DNA from: an uncultured Neisseriaceae bacterium
GTDB taxonomy: Bacteria > Pseudomonadota > Gammaproteobacteria > Burkholderiales > UBA11063
Length of the DNA stretch: 28,898 nucleotides
Direction of reading: 5' to 3'
Assembly: GCA_937952895.1 (NCBI GenBank)
Contig: CALFYC010000122.1
Span: forward strand, 1-28,898
The number at the start of each line of letters is the position of its first letter. Position 1 is the first letter of the stretch. Shown here in pieces: positions 15,722-24,876 of this stretch. A program made the position numbers and the translations under genes. The notes beneath the pieces are model-generated. The model made no database searches and was not told the origin of the DNA. It saw only the letters and a list, made by a program, of their open reading frames with translations.

Positions 15722-18700
15722 ATGAAGCTTATAAAGCAATTATTTATTATAGCTGCTGCAGGTTTTCTAATTTCATGTAACAGTGGAACAAGTGGTAATA
15801 GTTTGGGAAGTGGCCCAAATTTTAAATCAAGTAATAGACTATCAAATAATGCGGCTGAATCAATACCTGATGGACCAACTTCATTAGGTGAATTACCAAA
15901 TGGATCTCAAATCTTGATTTCTCAAGCAGATTATGTCGAACCAGAAACAGGTCAATACAATACAAATATATTTCTAACAACAGCAGAATCTACTCAAATA
16001 GGAACAACATATAATGTGACATTTTCAACCACACCGATGGCAGTGAGTAAAGCATCAATTGCTAAGTTTAATGATAGCCCATTACCTAAAGTATCTGCTG
16101 ATGGCTCATGTGTTATCTCAGGAAATCAAAATTGTGATGTAATATTGGATTCAAATAATGCTCCACTTGGCACTTATGAAATTACCCCAATATTTACTAA
16201 TACAGTAACAGGAGCAGTAACTAATGGGGGGGCTTTTACCTACAATGTAGTTGATGGCGGTTCACATCCAAAACCAGATGATGGTAAATTGGTCATTATG
16301 GTCAATGGAACTAGTGTTGAATCAGGTGGCACGGTATACGGATTTGTAGGGTTAACTGATAGCCGTAATGTAGAAAGTGTAACAGTCTCAATAGCTTCAT
16401 TATTTCCTTCTGAAAGTGGAGTAGCCTCAGTAACGCCTCAAACTTGTGTGGTTTCATCTAAAACAGGTTGTCCGATTGCTATTCGTGGATTAAAGCAAGG
16501 AGCTATATCATTTGTAGCAACAGCAGTTAAATGTCAATTCCCATATCAGGTAGCGATGACGCCACGAATAATTGTAGCAGGTACATCTGCCCCTGGATTC
16601 TTAGATTTAAAAGTTAGCCCACAAAGTTTAAATTATGGGAGTGAAGCTATTGCAACGGTTAGTTTATTAAATGCACAAAATGTAAGAAATTTAACCGTAA
16701 GCTTTATATCTGATGATCCGAGCATAATGGATGTAGAAAGCTCATCTTGTGTAATAATTAATTCATCTGCTGGTTCAAATAGCTGTCAAATTAAAATACA
16801 TGGAGAAAGTGCTGCAGGATATGCAAGTGTTATTGCATATATTCAAGATGGTTCATATACGCCTGCTGGACAAGTAGTTGGAGTTCATCCTAATCCAGTA
16901 TCTGGAACTTTAGCGGTCAGTTTAGCAAACCCAGCGATTAATTTTGGTCAAACGACCACAGCTCAAATACAACTTAAAAACTCACAATATGTAAGTGATT
17001 TTGTAGTAACTACATCATCAAGTGATACAAGTGTAGCTACAATCAATACACCGAATACTTGTATATTATCAAGTAATAACCCAAGTTGTACTATAGCAAT
17101 AACGGCAAGTAGTTCTGAAAGTGGTTTCACTAATATTAAAGCCGAAGCAGAATCATATGCTCCAGCTCAAAGCACTTTACAGGTATATCCAACTCCAATT
17201 CCTGGTTCATTATCAGTTAGCTTAAGTAATTCGACATTACCAACTGATACGGATACTGTGGCTACTGTTACATTGAATGCTTCAATGTATGTACAGGATG
17301 TCGCAGTAACTGTTGATTCAGACGATTATGATATAGCAGCACCAATTCTTCCAAATGTGTGTCATGTATCTTCAGCTAATAATACCTGTCAGGTACAAGT
17401 TCATAGTAATAAAATAGGAAATGCAAATATCTTTACAACTGCAAGTGGCTATACATCAAATAGCACTCCAATTACAGTGGTTAATCTAGGAGTATTATCT
17501 ATAAATCCAAGTGTGGAAAATTTAGTATACGGAGAAAGTTCAAATATTACATTGTCAATAAATGGATCAGTAAATGTACAACATGCCAAAGTAACTTTAT
17601 TATCAAGTGAGTCAACGATTGCTACTGTAACTGATTGTGTTCCCAATGAATTATCTACACTTGCTAACACTTGTAATGCAACTATAACCGCAGGTCAAAT
17701 CACTAATGCAACTACAGTCATAGCACGAGTTAATGTTGATGGTTATAACTATCCAGAATCGACTGTTATAGTTAATGTTACACCAAGTCAATTACCCGGA
17801 ACATTATCGGTAAGTCCATTAACACTAAATAAAGATACCACTGGAACTCAAGTAATAACACTCAATGGATCTAGACTTATAACCACACCTATTACTGTTA
17901 ATATTGTATCGCAGAATCCTAGTATTGCAAATCCATCAACTAATTCATGTCATTTATCGACTGAAAGTCCGACTTGTCCAATTAATGTAAAAGGAGTTAA
18001 TGTAGGTTCAACTCTAATGTTTGCAAGTAGTGCAGGCTATACAACAGCTAATGGCTCAGTTCAAGTGAATCCAGCAGCGCCAATACCACAGCAATGTTCG
18101 CTATCACAAAGTGGAACATTTAATACTACAGATCCATTTAGTGCAATTAAGATCTCTTATACATTTGAACCATCTCAGTTATCTAAGGATCCAGATGTAC
18201 AATTCTATCCAAGTAATGGGGTATTTAATCTTAATTATAGAACAGATTTATCACCAGGTCAACAGGTATATACTGATGCATCGAGTACAAACCCTGTCAC
18301 AATTGGTAATGTTACTCAATTATTGGAACCTGGTTCCTCAACTAGTGGTAGTGGCACAGAACATGCATCATGTGGTGGTGGTTGGACATCTTCAACGGCT
18401 TCTTTGACACCATCTCCAGATGGGGTTTTACAAAACAAGATTCATTTAACAATGGATAATAATAGCACTGGTGATTGTGGGGGTCAATGGCCGCAACATT
18501 ATGAAGATGATATTCCAATTGATGGATCTTATTCCAAAAATGTATATACCAAAGATTCACAAGGGTGTGGTGGTGGAAATTGGGATATGTGGGGTAATGT
18601 TACAGTGAATAATGCTGGTTGTGCTGGTGATCAATGCGCATATATTGTATCTGTAAATGCAGGTCATAATGGAACTCCTGGTCAACCGTATTGTAATGAT

Positions 18701-19018
18701 ACTATGACATATAATTTAACTTATAAGAGACCGACATTGTATACACAATTATCTGATTTCTCTAACTTTAATCAACAAACTTCAAGTCCTAACTATATAG
18801 GTGGATTAGGTTCACAGAATTTATCTGCATCAATGAGTGGTAACAATGTAAATGTATCTCCGGTTATTACTTGTAATGCTAGTGGATGGTGCACATCAAC
18901 CAACCCAAATAATGTGTGGTATACTTATGATTGGAGTAGTTTAAATACTACGATGTCCTACTCGATAAGTCAACCGAACCAATTTGGTAATGTGTGTGTT
19001 GATTTTGATCCAAGTTAA
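15722..19018 (+). CDS. Large lipoprotein with six Cys-paired Ig-like repeats and a Cys/Gly-rich C-terminal domain
   Basis: The 1098-residue product has a lipoprotein signal ending LISC (lipid Cys19, Asn at +2). Residues about 58-175 form an N-terminal beta-rich domain (domain A) with a Cys pair at SCVISGNQNC. Six tandem Ig-like repeats (domain B) follow at about 188-292, 293-394, 395-494, 495-588, 589-690 and 692-785. Each typically begins P-x-x-G-x-L-x-V-S, has a central strand like SSDTSVATI, and carries two Cys in a hairpin such as TCILSSNNPSC. Residues about 790-1098 form a distinct domain with CGGGW (884), CGGQW (919) and CGGGNW (949). The repeats resemble the broad bacterial Big/invasin Ig class and probably act as a rigid stalk. 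The C-terminal domain, the likely head, is unrecognised. AGGAG is spaced 8 bases from the ATG. The next gene starts 8 bases after the stop. Confidence 0.88.
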   Translation: MKLIKQLFIIAAAGFLISCNSGTSGNSLGSGPNFKSSNRLSNNAAESIPDGPTSLGELPNGSQILISQADYVEPETGQYNTNIFLTTAESTQIGTTYNVTFSTTPMAVSKASIAKFNDSPLPKVSADGSCVISGNQNCDVILDSNNAPLGTYEITPIFTNTVTGAVTNGGAFTYNVVDGGSHPKPDDGKLVIMVNGTSVESGGTVYGFVGLTDSRNVESVTVSIASLFPSESGVASVTPQTCVVSSKTGCPIAIRGLKQGAISFVATAVKCQFPYQVAMTPRIIVAGTSAPGFLDLKVSPQSLNYGSEAIATVSLLNAQNVRNLTVSFISDDPSIMDVESSSCVIINSSAGSNSCQIKIHGESAAGYASVIAYIQDGSYTPAGQVVGVHPNPVSGTLAVSLANPAINFGQTTTAQIQLKNSQYVSDFVVTTSSSDTSVATINTPNTCILSSNNPSCTIAITASSSESGFTNIKAEAESYAPAQSTLQVYPTPIPGSLSVSLSNSTLPTDTDTVATVTLNASMYVQDVAVTVDSDDYDIAAPILPNVCHVSSANNTCQVQVHSNKIGNANIFTTASGYTSNSTPITVVNLGVLSINPSVENLVYGESSNITLSINGSVNVQHAKVTLLSSESTIATVTDCVPNELSTLANTCNATITAGQITNATTVIARVNVDGYNYPESTVIVNVTPSQLPGTLSVSPLTLNKDTTGTQVITLNGSRLITTPITVNIVSQNPSIANPSTNSCHLSTESPTCPINVKGVNVGSTLMFASSAGYTTANGSVQVNPAAPIPQQCSLSQSGTFNTTDPFSAIKISYTFEPSQLSKDPDVQFYPSNGVFNLNYRTDLSPGQQVYTDASSTNPVTIGNVTQLLEPGSSTSGSGTEHASCGGGWTSSTASLTPSPDGVLQNKIHLTMDNNSTGDCGGQWPQHYEDDIPIDGSYSKNVYTKDSQGCGGGNWDMWGNVTVNNAGCAGDQCAYIVSVNAGHNGTPGQPYCNDTMTYNLTYKRPTLYTQLSDFSNFNQQTSSPNYIGGLGSQNLSASMSGNNVNVSPVITCNASGWCTSTNPNNVWYTYDWSSLNTTMSYSISQPNQFGNVCVDFDPS
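16283..18076 (+). repeat. Six tandem protein repeats (Cys-paired Ig-like) within the 1098-aa lipoprotein
   Basis: The repeat unit is about 94-104 codons. The units are diverged in DNA, so this is an old expansion. Conserved elements are the Gly-Leu-Ser-Val opening, an ATV/AQI strand, NVxxVTV, SDxSIA, a Cys-x(6-13)-Cys hairpin and a closing GY or SY segment. Confidence 0.8.
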
Positions 19019-19026
19019 GGAATTGA

Positions 19027-20901
19027 ATGTATAAGCTTAATAGCAAAATGTTATTAATAAAGATGGTGAGGCAACTCACCGTCTTACTATTGATTACATT
19101 ATTAATGTCTTGTAATGGTGTTGGATCATCAAATATTAGTGCAGATAATCAGCCATTACCTCAATACCAATATGTATTAGGCACTGTAAGTGGTGGAGCT
19201 ATTGTTTCCACCACTTCTGAAAGCTACTATTTATATCCTAATCAACCAGAAGATGGTAAAGTAATAATCAGTAATAATAGCCAAACTAGTTCTGGGACTT
19301 TTACTATGTCAGTAGTTCCGGCTGAATCGGAATTGATCAATGTTATCCCTGAATCTATGCGACCTAGCATTAATTTACCAAATTGCAGTTTAATTTCTAG
19401 TAATCTAGCTCAACAACCATGTGATTTTAGTATATCAAGTACTACATCAACAATAAATGGTGATTACAAAATTATTCCGGTATTTGCTCAATGGAATAGT
19501 GAATCACAAGAATTAAACCCAATAATTGTAACTGTAGCAAAAGGTACTATCCCTATACCTGGTAATTTAACTCTAACTTCAGAGACTGAAAGCATTCTTC
19601 CTGGAGAATCTACAACGGCAACCATATCATTAACTGGTTCGTTAGGGACGTTTGAGAGTATTACAGTTAATATAACTAATTCAGATCCTAGTGTAATATC
19701 AGTAACACCTGCGACATGTACTGTAACGAGTCTAGCAAGTTGTAAATTAAGTATAATTGGTATAACTGATGGAAGTTCAAATTTAACTATATCATCCTCT
19801 AATCACCCTTCAATGGAGAGGACATTTAGCGTAAATAGCCCTAAGTCGTATTTATATACGGCTAACAATGATGGCACGGTGTCAATGTTCACAATTAATC
19901 CTAATAATGGACAACTCTTACCATTAAATCCTAAAACAGTTTCATCTGTTGAATGGGGGCAGCATATAGTTTCAGATCCAATGGGACGTTATGTTTATGT
20001 AAACGATTTTAATAATAGTAATATATTTATGTATAGAATAGAATCAAGGACCGGATTGTTAAGTCCACTTAGTCCAGCATTCATATCAATTACCGAATCT
20101 AATCCTAACTATATGGTAATTGATCCATCAGGCAAATATCTGTATGTAACCTCTGGTGTTGAGTCAGGCTTATCAATATCAATGTTTAGTATAGATCAAA
20201 ATAGTGGAATCCTCACCCCGCTAAATTCCCCAGCTATTTTAGTAGATCCTACAGGAAGTCTTAATAGCATTGGGGTTGACCCATCTGGAAAACATGTATA
20301 CGTAATTAATGGCACTAGAAATTTAGTATATATTTATAATATAGAATCGAATAGTGGAATTCTTTCTCCCACTACAAATCCTCAAACTGCGCCAACTGGA
20401 AATCTAGCTGATGGAATAGCAATTGATTCTACAGGTAGCTATACTTATATAGTTAATTATATTGATCGCACTATATCAATATACACTATAAACCAAAGTA
20501 CGGGAGCGTTGATATCTATGGGCTTACCAGTTTATACCGGCTTTGGTAGTGGTCCAATTGGTATTACTATTGATCCAACTGGACAATATTTGTATACCGT
20601 GAATTATGTTAGTAATTCAATATCAATGTTTAAACGAAACCAAAATACAGGCCTATTAAATCCATCAAACCCATTTACTATTCCAACTGGAAATACACCA
20701 TATGGGATTGCGACCGATCCAACTGGGAAATATTTATATGTAACTAATACCTATGAAAGCTCTATTTTTATGTATAAACTTAATCAAGATAATGGAATAC
20801 TAACATTGCTAAATCCATATAAGATAACAACTGGTACAGGCCCTTTTGGAGTTACTATTGCTACACCAGGTGGTGTAGCAAAGGAGAATGATCATCATTA
20901 A
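19027..20901 (+). CDS. Lipoprotein with Ig-like stalk and seven-repeat YVTN (lactonase-type) beta-propeller
   Basis: The 624-residue product has a lipobox LMSC (lipid Cys29, Asn at +2). Residues about 52-170 match domain A of the preceding protein, including a Cys pair near 120-132 and a GDYKIIPVF closing strand. Residues about 178-270 are one Cys-paired Ig-like domain B, opening PIPGNLTLTSE and containing TCTVTSLASC. From about 274 to 615 there are seven YVTN-type repeats, for example YLYTANNDGTVSMFTINPN, YLYVTSG, HVYVING and YLYVTNT. The pattern is DPSGKYLYV followed by hydrophobic-xMFxIxxxxGxLxPL. That is the 6-phosphogluconolactonase/YncE seven-bladed fold. Enzymatic activity is doubtful for a surface lipoprotein; ligand or protein binding is more likely. 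AAGGA overlaps the upstream stop codon, so translation is probably coupled to the 1098-aa gene. Confidence 0.88.
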   Translation: MYKLNSKMLLIKMVRQLTVLLLITLLMSCNGVGSSNISADNQPLPQYQYVLGTVSGGAIVSTTSESYYLYPNQPEDGKVIISNNSQTSSGTFTMSVVPAESELINVIPESMRPSINLPNCSLISSNLAQQPCDFSISSTTSTINGDYKIIPVFAQWNSESQELNPIIVTVAKGTIPIPGNLTLTSETESILPGESTTATISLTGSLGTFESITVNITNSDPSVISVTPATCTVTSLASCKLSIIGITDGSSNLTISSSNHPSMERTFSVNSPKSYLYTANNDGTVSMFTINPNNGQLLPLNPKTVSSVEWGQHIVSDPMGRYVYVNDFNNSNIFMYRIESRTGLLSPLSPAFISITESNPNYMVIDPSGKYLYVTSGVESGLSISMFSIDQNSGILTPLNSPAILVDPTGSLNSIGVDPSGKHVYVINGTRNLVYIYNIESNSGILSPTTNPQTAPTGNLADGIAIDSTGSYTYIVNYIDRTISIYTINQSTGALISMGLPVYTGFGSGPIGITIDPTGQYLYTVNYVSNSISMFKRNQNTGLLNPSNPFTIPTGNTPYGIATDPTGKYLYVTNTYESSIFMYKLNQDNGILTLLNPYKITTGTGPFGVTIATPGGVAKENDHH

Positions 20902-20965
20902 TTTAGATTTAAAATTAGATCTTCCGAATCATGCAGCATACTGAAGCTCAGCATAAAGGTCAATA

Positions 20966-22324
20966 ATGAAATTTAATAATTTTAAGCAATATAAAATTAT
21001 GGTGGGAGTAGCTATTAGCTTAGCTGCTCTTATTTCCTGTAATAGTGGAACTAGTAATGATGGCTCAACTACTCATTTAGGTGATTTTAATGTATCTACC
21101 AACAATATGATGGCTTTAAATGGATCGGAATGGGTCTATGTATCCCTTGAGGACAGTTGGAATAATGAAGTTGCTAATATTAAAGTTACTAACTCTGATG
21201 ATTCGGTAATTACAGTATCACAAAACACATGCACTCAATTAAGTCCAGATGATGTTAGTTGTAAATTTTTTATACAAGGTACTAATATTGGTTCTAGTAC
21301 GCTAACAGTATCAGCAGATGGATTTAACTCTGTAGTTGAATCCATAACTGTAGAACGAAATTGGGGTATTGTTGGAGGTGATCAGGATTATGGTATTGGA
21401 AATCTGAGCGTTAGTGGTGATAATGTATATGCACAATCAACGGCTTATGATTTACCATATGTTTATGTATCTAATAATGGCCAACCTTGGCAAATTCTTG
21501 GAAATAGCCAAGCCTATGAAAGTGGATTAGAAAATTGGGGAATAGCATCAGATGAGTCTCATGTTTGTGCATTTGCAGAAGGTGTGGTAGACCATACTTC
21601 AAAAGGCATTGTATCTTGTATAACAAATGGATCTTCCTGGAATCAACTTCCAAATTTACCTGGGGCATTTTTTGGTGGTATTTCTATATATCAAGGTAAG
21701 GTCTATGTAGAAATTTTTGATGGCGATGGTTATAATGCAAAGTACTGTCCAATAGATAATTGTACTGAATGGCAGCAGTTAGGGCAACCTTTTCCTAATT
21801 TTGATATGACTACTAATACTCTTGGCATGTTTGAATCAACTGCTTTAATCGAAAGTGGTAATGGTGTGTATTTTTTAGATACTAATGGATCTTGGTCGCT
21901 TTATGGTACTTATACTCCTGGAACATCTAATTATATTAATGCTTTATATACTGAGTCAGAGGTTTTTGTTATGCCATTGAATGAAAGTTTTTTGGGGCCA
22001 TTTAATCAAGAGATTGAATATAATAATTTATCTGATTTAGGTGGCGACTTTAGTTTTATTAATAATGGTATTAATGTGAATGCGTATGCCTGTGCATCAA
22101 GATCAGCGTTAGCTAATAGGAATAATACAATATATGCTGCACCTCAGAATGGAAATATCTATGCATCTATAAACGTTAATGGTATATGGTCAGACTGGTC
22201 GCAAATTGGAAGTAGTACAGTTCCAATTTGTAACATATATACGAATAATGATGGAACTAAACTATATTCACTCTATACAGATTCCGCGGGTCATGGACAG
22301 ATTTATATTTATTCTTTAAAGTAA
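20966..22324 (+). CDS. Lipoprotein with one Ig-like domain and a probable beta-propeller head, 452 aa
   Basis: The lipobox is LISC (lipid Cys25), followed by NSGTS exactly as in the 1098-aa protein. Residues about 38-130 are a single domain B with Cys89 and Cys99 (NTCTQLSPDDVSCKFFI) and the closing segment TVSADGFNSVVESITVE. The remaining 320 residues are beta-rich with recurring units ending in W-x-x-L/I-G (PWQILG, EWQQLG, WSQIGSS) and surface-type NG/DG turns. This suggests a diverged propeller of about 50-residue blades; the fold call is inference. Extra Cys residues (YCPIDNC) again point to export. AAAGGT precedes the ATG. The gene lies 64 bases after its neighbour with no clear terminator between, so it is probably in the same operon. 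Confidence 0.82.
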   Translation: MKFNNFKQYKIMVGVAISLAALISCNSGTSNDGSTTHLGDFNVSTNNMMALNGSEWVYVSLEDSWNNEVANIKVTNSDDSVITVSQNTCTQLSPDDVSCKFFIQGTNIGSSTLTVSADGFNSVVESITVERNWGIVGGDQDYGIGNLSVSGDNVYAQSTAYDLPYVYVSNNGQPWQILGNSQAYESGLENWGIASDESHVCAFAEGVVDHTSKGIVSCITNGSSWNQLPNLPGAFFGGISIYQGKVYVEIFDGDGYNAKYCPIDNCTEWQQLGQPFPNFDMTTNTLGMFESTALIESGNGVYFLDTNGSWSLYGTYTPGTSNYINALYTESEVFVMPLNESFLGPFNQEIEYNNLSDLGGDFSFINNGINVNAYACASRSALANRNNTIYAAPQNGNIYASINVNGIWSDWSQIGSSTVPICNIYTNNDGTKLYSLYTDSAGHGQIYIYSLK

Positions 22325-22354
22325 TAAAGAAATTTAATTTAAGAAAGATTAATT

Positions 22355-22768
22355 ATGTTAAAAAATTCAAAATTCGCATTATATTTATTAATATTTGGTG
22401 TAACTGGTTGTGCATCAATGTATGGCGATAACACACGTCAAGTATCAGTTAATTCTGAGCCAGAGGGTGCTAATGTATATATCAATGGTAAGAATTATGG
22501 AACTACGCCAACAACAGTAACATTACCAACCTATGTATATGGTGGTATGCCAATTACAGTTAAAAAAGATGGTTATGTAGATCAAGATGTGCAAATCAAT
22601 GCTCAATTTCAAACAGTTGGACTTTGGAATATATTAAATTTCCCGATAGGGTTTATTATTGATAGTGCTGATGGGGATGCAATAAAACTGGATCCTGATA
22701 GTACTAAACTGAGTGTAAAGCTACAACCACAGATACAATCAAATCCGAATGTAACAAGTAAGTTGTAG
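22355..22768 (+). CDS. PEGA-domain lipoprotein, 137 aa
   Basis: The signal peptide ends at the lipobox VTGC (lipid Cys19, Ala at +2). Residues about 30-88 form a PEGA domain: VSVNSEPEGANVYINGKNYG, then TTPTTVTLP and ITVKKDGYVDQDVQIN. The tail contains a hydrophobic stretch, WNILNFPIGFIIDSADG, seen in small PEGA lipoproteins of Gram-negative bacteria, then a charged C-terminus. PEGA domains are small beta folds common in surface-layer and envelope proteins. No catalytic role is expected. The gene begins 30 bases after the 452-aa gene and 50 bases before the next. The ribosome site is weak (AAGAAAG). It may be an accessory or assembly partner of the large lipoproteins, which is inference from position only. 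Confidence 0.85.
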   Translation: MLKNSKFALYLLIFGVTGCASMYGDNTRQVSVNSEPEGANVYINGKNYGTTPTTVTLPTYVYGGMPITVKKDGYVDQDVQINAQFQTVGLWNILNFPIGFIIDSADGDAIKLDPDSTKLSVKLQPQIQSNPNVTSKL

Positions 22769-22818
22769 TAGATATTTTAATCAAATTATAGTAAAACAAT
22801 TATTTTTAGGCTTTTAAT

Positions 22819-24705
22819 ATGAAAAATTTTAAATTTTTAAGAAAATTATGTAACGTAATATTTGTGTTAAGTACTTCAATACAAATAATAAGTTGTACTA
22901 GTGGTAGTTCTAGCGCAACAAGTACAAATCCCGGGCCAGTCAATCCACCTCAGCATTTAGAATCAGGGTTTATGATGGTTGGGGAGGGTGGAATAATTAA
23001 TAAACTTTCATCATCAGGTCAAATATCAAATGTTAGAGCATCTATTGAAGGTTTGACAGATGTTGTATATGGAAATAATAGATTTGTTGCAGTAGGAATG
23101 TTTGGTATTATTGTAAGTTCTACCGATGGGGTTAATTGGCAAGCAGAATCGACCGAAGCAAATATAGATATTGAAGATGTGTCATATGTAAACAACAAGT
23201 TTATTGCTACTGGTTCAGACTATAATGGTGGTAGTATAATTTTATATTCTAATGATGGAGTTAGTTGGGGTATTGAATCTGTTTCATATACTACTTCATA
23301 TAAACCATTTAGCAGTTTAGCATATGGTAATGGACAATTTGTTGCAATTATTAATAACGATTGGAGTTTTGAGGATATTAAAATTGCTACATCTATTGAT
23401 GGAGTAAATTGGAATGTTGAGTCAGTTGGAATAAATGGTAATTTAAATAGCATTACATTTAATCAAAATCGTTTTATTGCTGTGGGACAAGATGAAAATC
23501 ATAAAAGTATTATTTTAAGTTCAAATGATAGTAAATCATGGAGAATTCTTAATAGCCGAGCTAGCACAAATTTAAATTCTATTATTTATGCAGAAAGTAA
23601 ATTTATTACAGTAGGCCAAGATGAGTCTTCTCAAATGGGAATAGTTGCTGTATCTGAAGACGGAGTAGATTGGGATTTTATACCTACTAATTTAGCAATG
23701 CCATTTAATAAAATAGTTTATGGAAATAATTTATTTGCGGTTTTATCAAATACGGAATCTAATAATAATATACTAGCTTCACATGATTTAATCAATTGGA
23801 GATTAGAATCTTCAATAAATAATTCTTATATAGGTGGCATATCTTATGGTGCTGGAAAATTCGTAATCGCTGGTTCAAGTATTACTGCTGTAGGTGTTTT
23901 GCTAACATCAACAAATGTGGCGCAGTGGCAAAATGGATTTAATCGTGATCCTGATGATTATTTAAATGGAATTGTTCATGCTAATAATCAATTTATTGCT
24001 GTTGGACATAATGGTGAAATTCTCAGTTCATTAGATGGAAATACTTGGGATCAAAAATTTAGTTTACCGGGTATCAATTTATATAATGTAGCATATGGCA
24101 ATAATCAATTTGTTACTGTTGGTGATAACGGTGTAATTCTTACCTCTTCAAATGGTGAAAGTTGGAATTTTGAATCAAGTGGAATAAAGAGTAATATTTT
24201 TGGAATTACATATGCGAATAATCGATTTATTGCAGTAGGAGAAAATGGATCCATATTAATATCAACAGATGGAAATACTTGGATATCTGAATCAAGCGGC
24301 ATAAACACCGATTTAATAAGTGTAGTATATGGTGATAATAAATTTATTGCAGTTGGTGAAAGTAGTAATAATATATTAGTGGCTGATAGTTCTGGGACCA
24401 ATTGGCAGAAAGAATCTTATGTTGGAGGTGGAAGTCTTTTTGGTATAACCTATGGTAATAATAAATATGTAGCTTTTGGTTTAGATGCTGGTGAAAGTAA
24501 AGCAATTATTATAAATTCTACGGATGGTGTTAATTGGGATGTTGAACCAAACAACTTAAGTTATGGTGGTGCAATAGCATTTAATCATGGCCAATTTGTT
24601 ATTGTTAGTTATTATGGAGTAATAATTACATCTACAGATGGAGTTAATTGGAGCTATCTGCCAAGTTTTAATGGAGTGAGTTTAGTTGGTATTTGCCCAT
24701 TGTAA
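22819..24705 (+). CDS. Lipoprotein with about 14 BNR/WD40-like repeats (double beta-propeller), paralogue 1
   Basis: The 628-residue product has a lipoprotein signal ending IISC (lipid Cys26, Thr at +2). The whole mature part is built of about 14 repeats of 38-45 residues with the pattern (hydrophobic)YGNNxFVAVGxxGxIxxSxDGxxW, for example VVYGNNRFVAVG and VSSTDGVNWQAES. The N-terminal part (FMMVGEGGIINKLSSSGQ) and the C-terminal part (NGVSLVGI) together look like one blade split across the termini. That is the usual velcro closure of propellers. Fourteen units fit two seven-bladed propellers, which is inference. There is no Ig-like stalk. Relatives annotated as WD40/YVTN/BNR-like repeat proteins are known, mostly without assigned function. 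Its only ribosome-site hint is TTAGG. A close paralogue starts at 27274. Confidence 0.88.
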   Translation: MKNFKFLRKLCNVIFVLSTSIQIISCTSGSSSATSTNPGPVNPPQHLESGFMMVGEGGIINKLSSSGQISNVRASIEGLTDVVYGNNRFVAVGMFGIIVSSTDGVNWQAESTEANIDIEDVSYVNNKFIATGSDYNGGSIILYSNDGVSWGIESVSYTTSYKPFSSLAYGNGQFVAIINNDWSFEDIKIATSIDGVNWNVESVGINGNLNSITFNQNRFIAVGQDENHKSIILSSNDSKSWRILNSRASTNLNSIIYAESKFITVGQDESSQMGIVAVSEDGVDWDFIPTNLAMPFNKIVYGNNLFAVLSNTESNNNILASHDLINWRLESSINNSYIGGISYGAGKFVIAGSSITAVGVLLTSTNVAQWQNGFNRDPDDYLNGIVHANNQFIAVGHNGEILSSLDGNTWDQKFSLPGINLYNVAYGNNQFVTVGDNGVILTSSNGESWNFESSGIKSNIFGITYANNRFIAVGENGSILISTDGNTWISESSGINTDLISVVYGDNKFIAVGESSNNILVADSSGTNWQKESYVGGGSLFGITYGNNKYVAFGLDAGESKAIIINSTDGVNWDVEPNNLSYGGAIAFNHGQFVIVSYYGVIITSTDGVNWSYLPSFNGVSLVGICPL

Positions 24706-24747
24706 ATAATTGTATTAGTATAAAAATTATTGATACTTGCTTTGTTA

Positions 24748-24776
24748 TTGCTTTTTTATATTTTTTAAGCTATACT
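24748..24776 (+). promoter_or_regulatory. Predicted promoter of the Kelch-repeat lipoprotein gene
   Basis: TTGCTT (24748-24753) and TATACT (24771-24776) are separated by exactly 17 bases, about 100 bases before the ATG at 24877. Confidence 0.55.
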
Positions 24777-24815
24777 CCAGCCTAAATTTTGATTAATTTT
24801 CAAAAAGCTTAAAAA
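24762..24815. repeat. Inverted repeat overlapping the Kelch-gene promoter
   Basis: TTTTTAAGCT (24762-24771) and AGCTTAAAAA (24806-24815) are perfect 10-bp inverse complements, 34 bases apart. The left arm lies in the promoter spacer and touches the -10; the right arm lies in the early leader. It could be a paired operator or an RNA structure. Confidence 0.4.
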
Positions 24816-24876
24816 TTAATAAAGTTAATTAATCTAGTAATACGGTGCATATTAAATATAGAATGGGGTCTATTTT

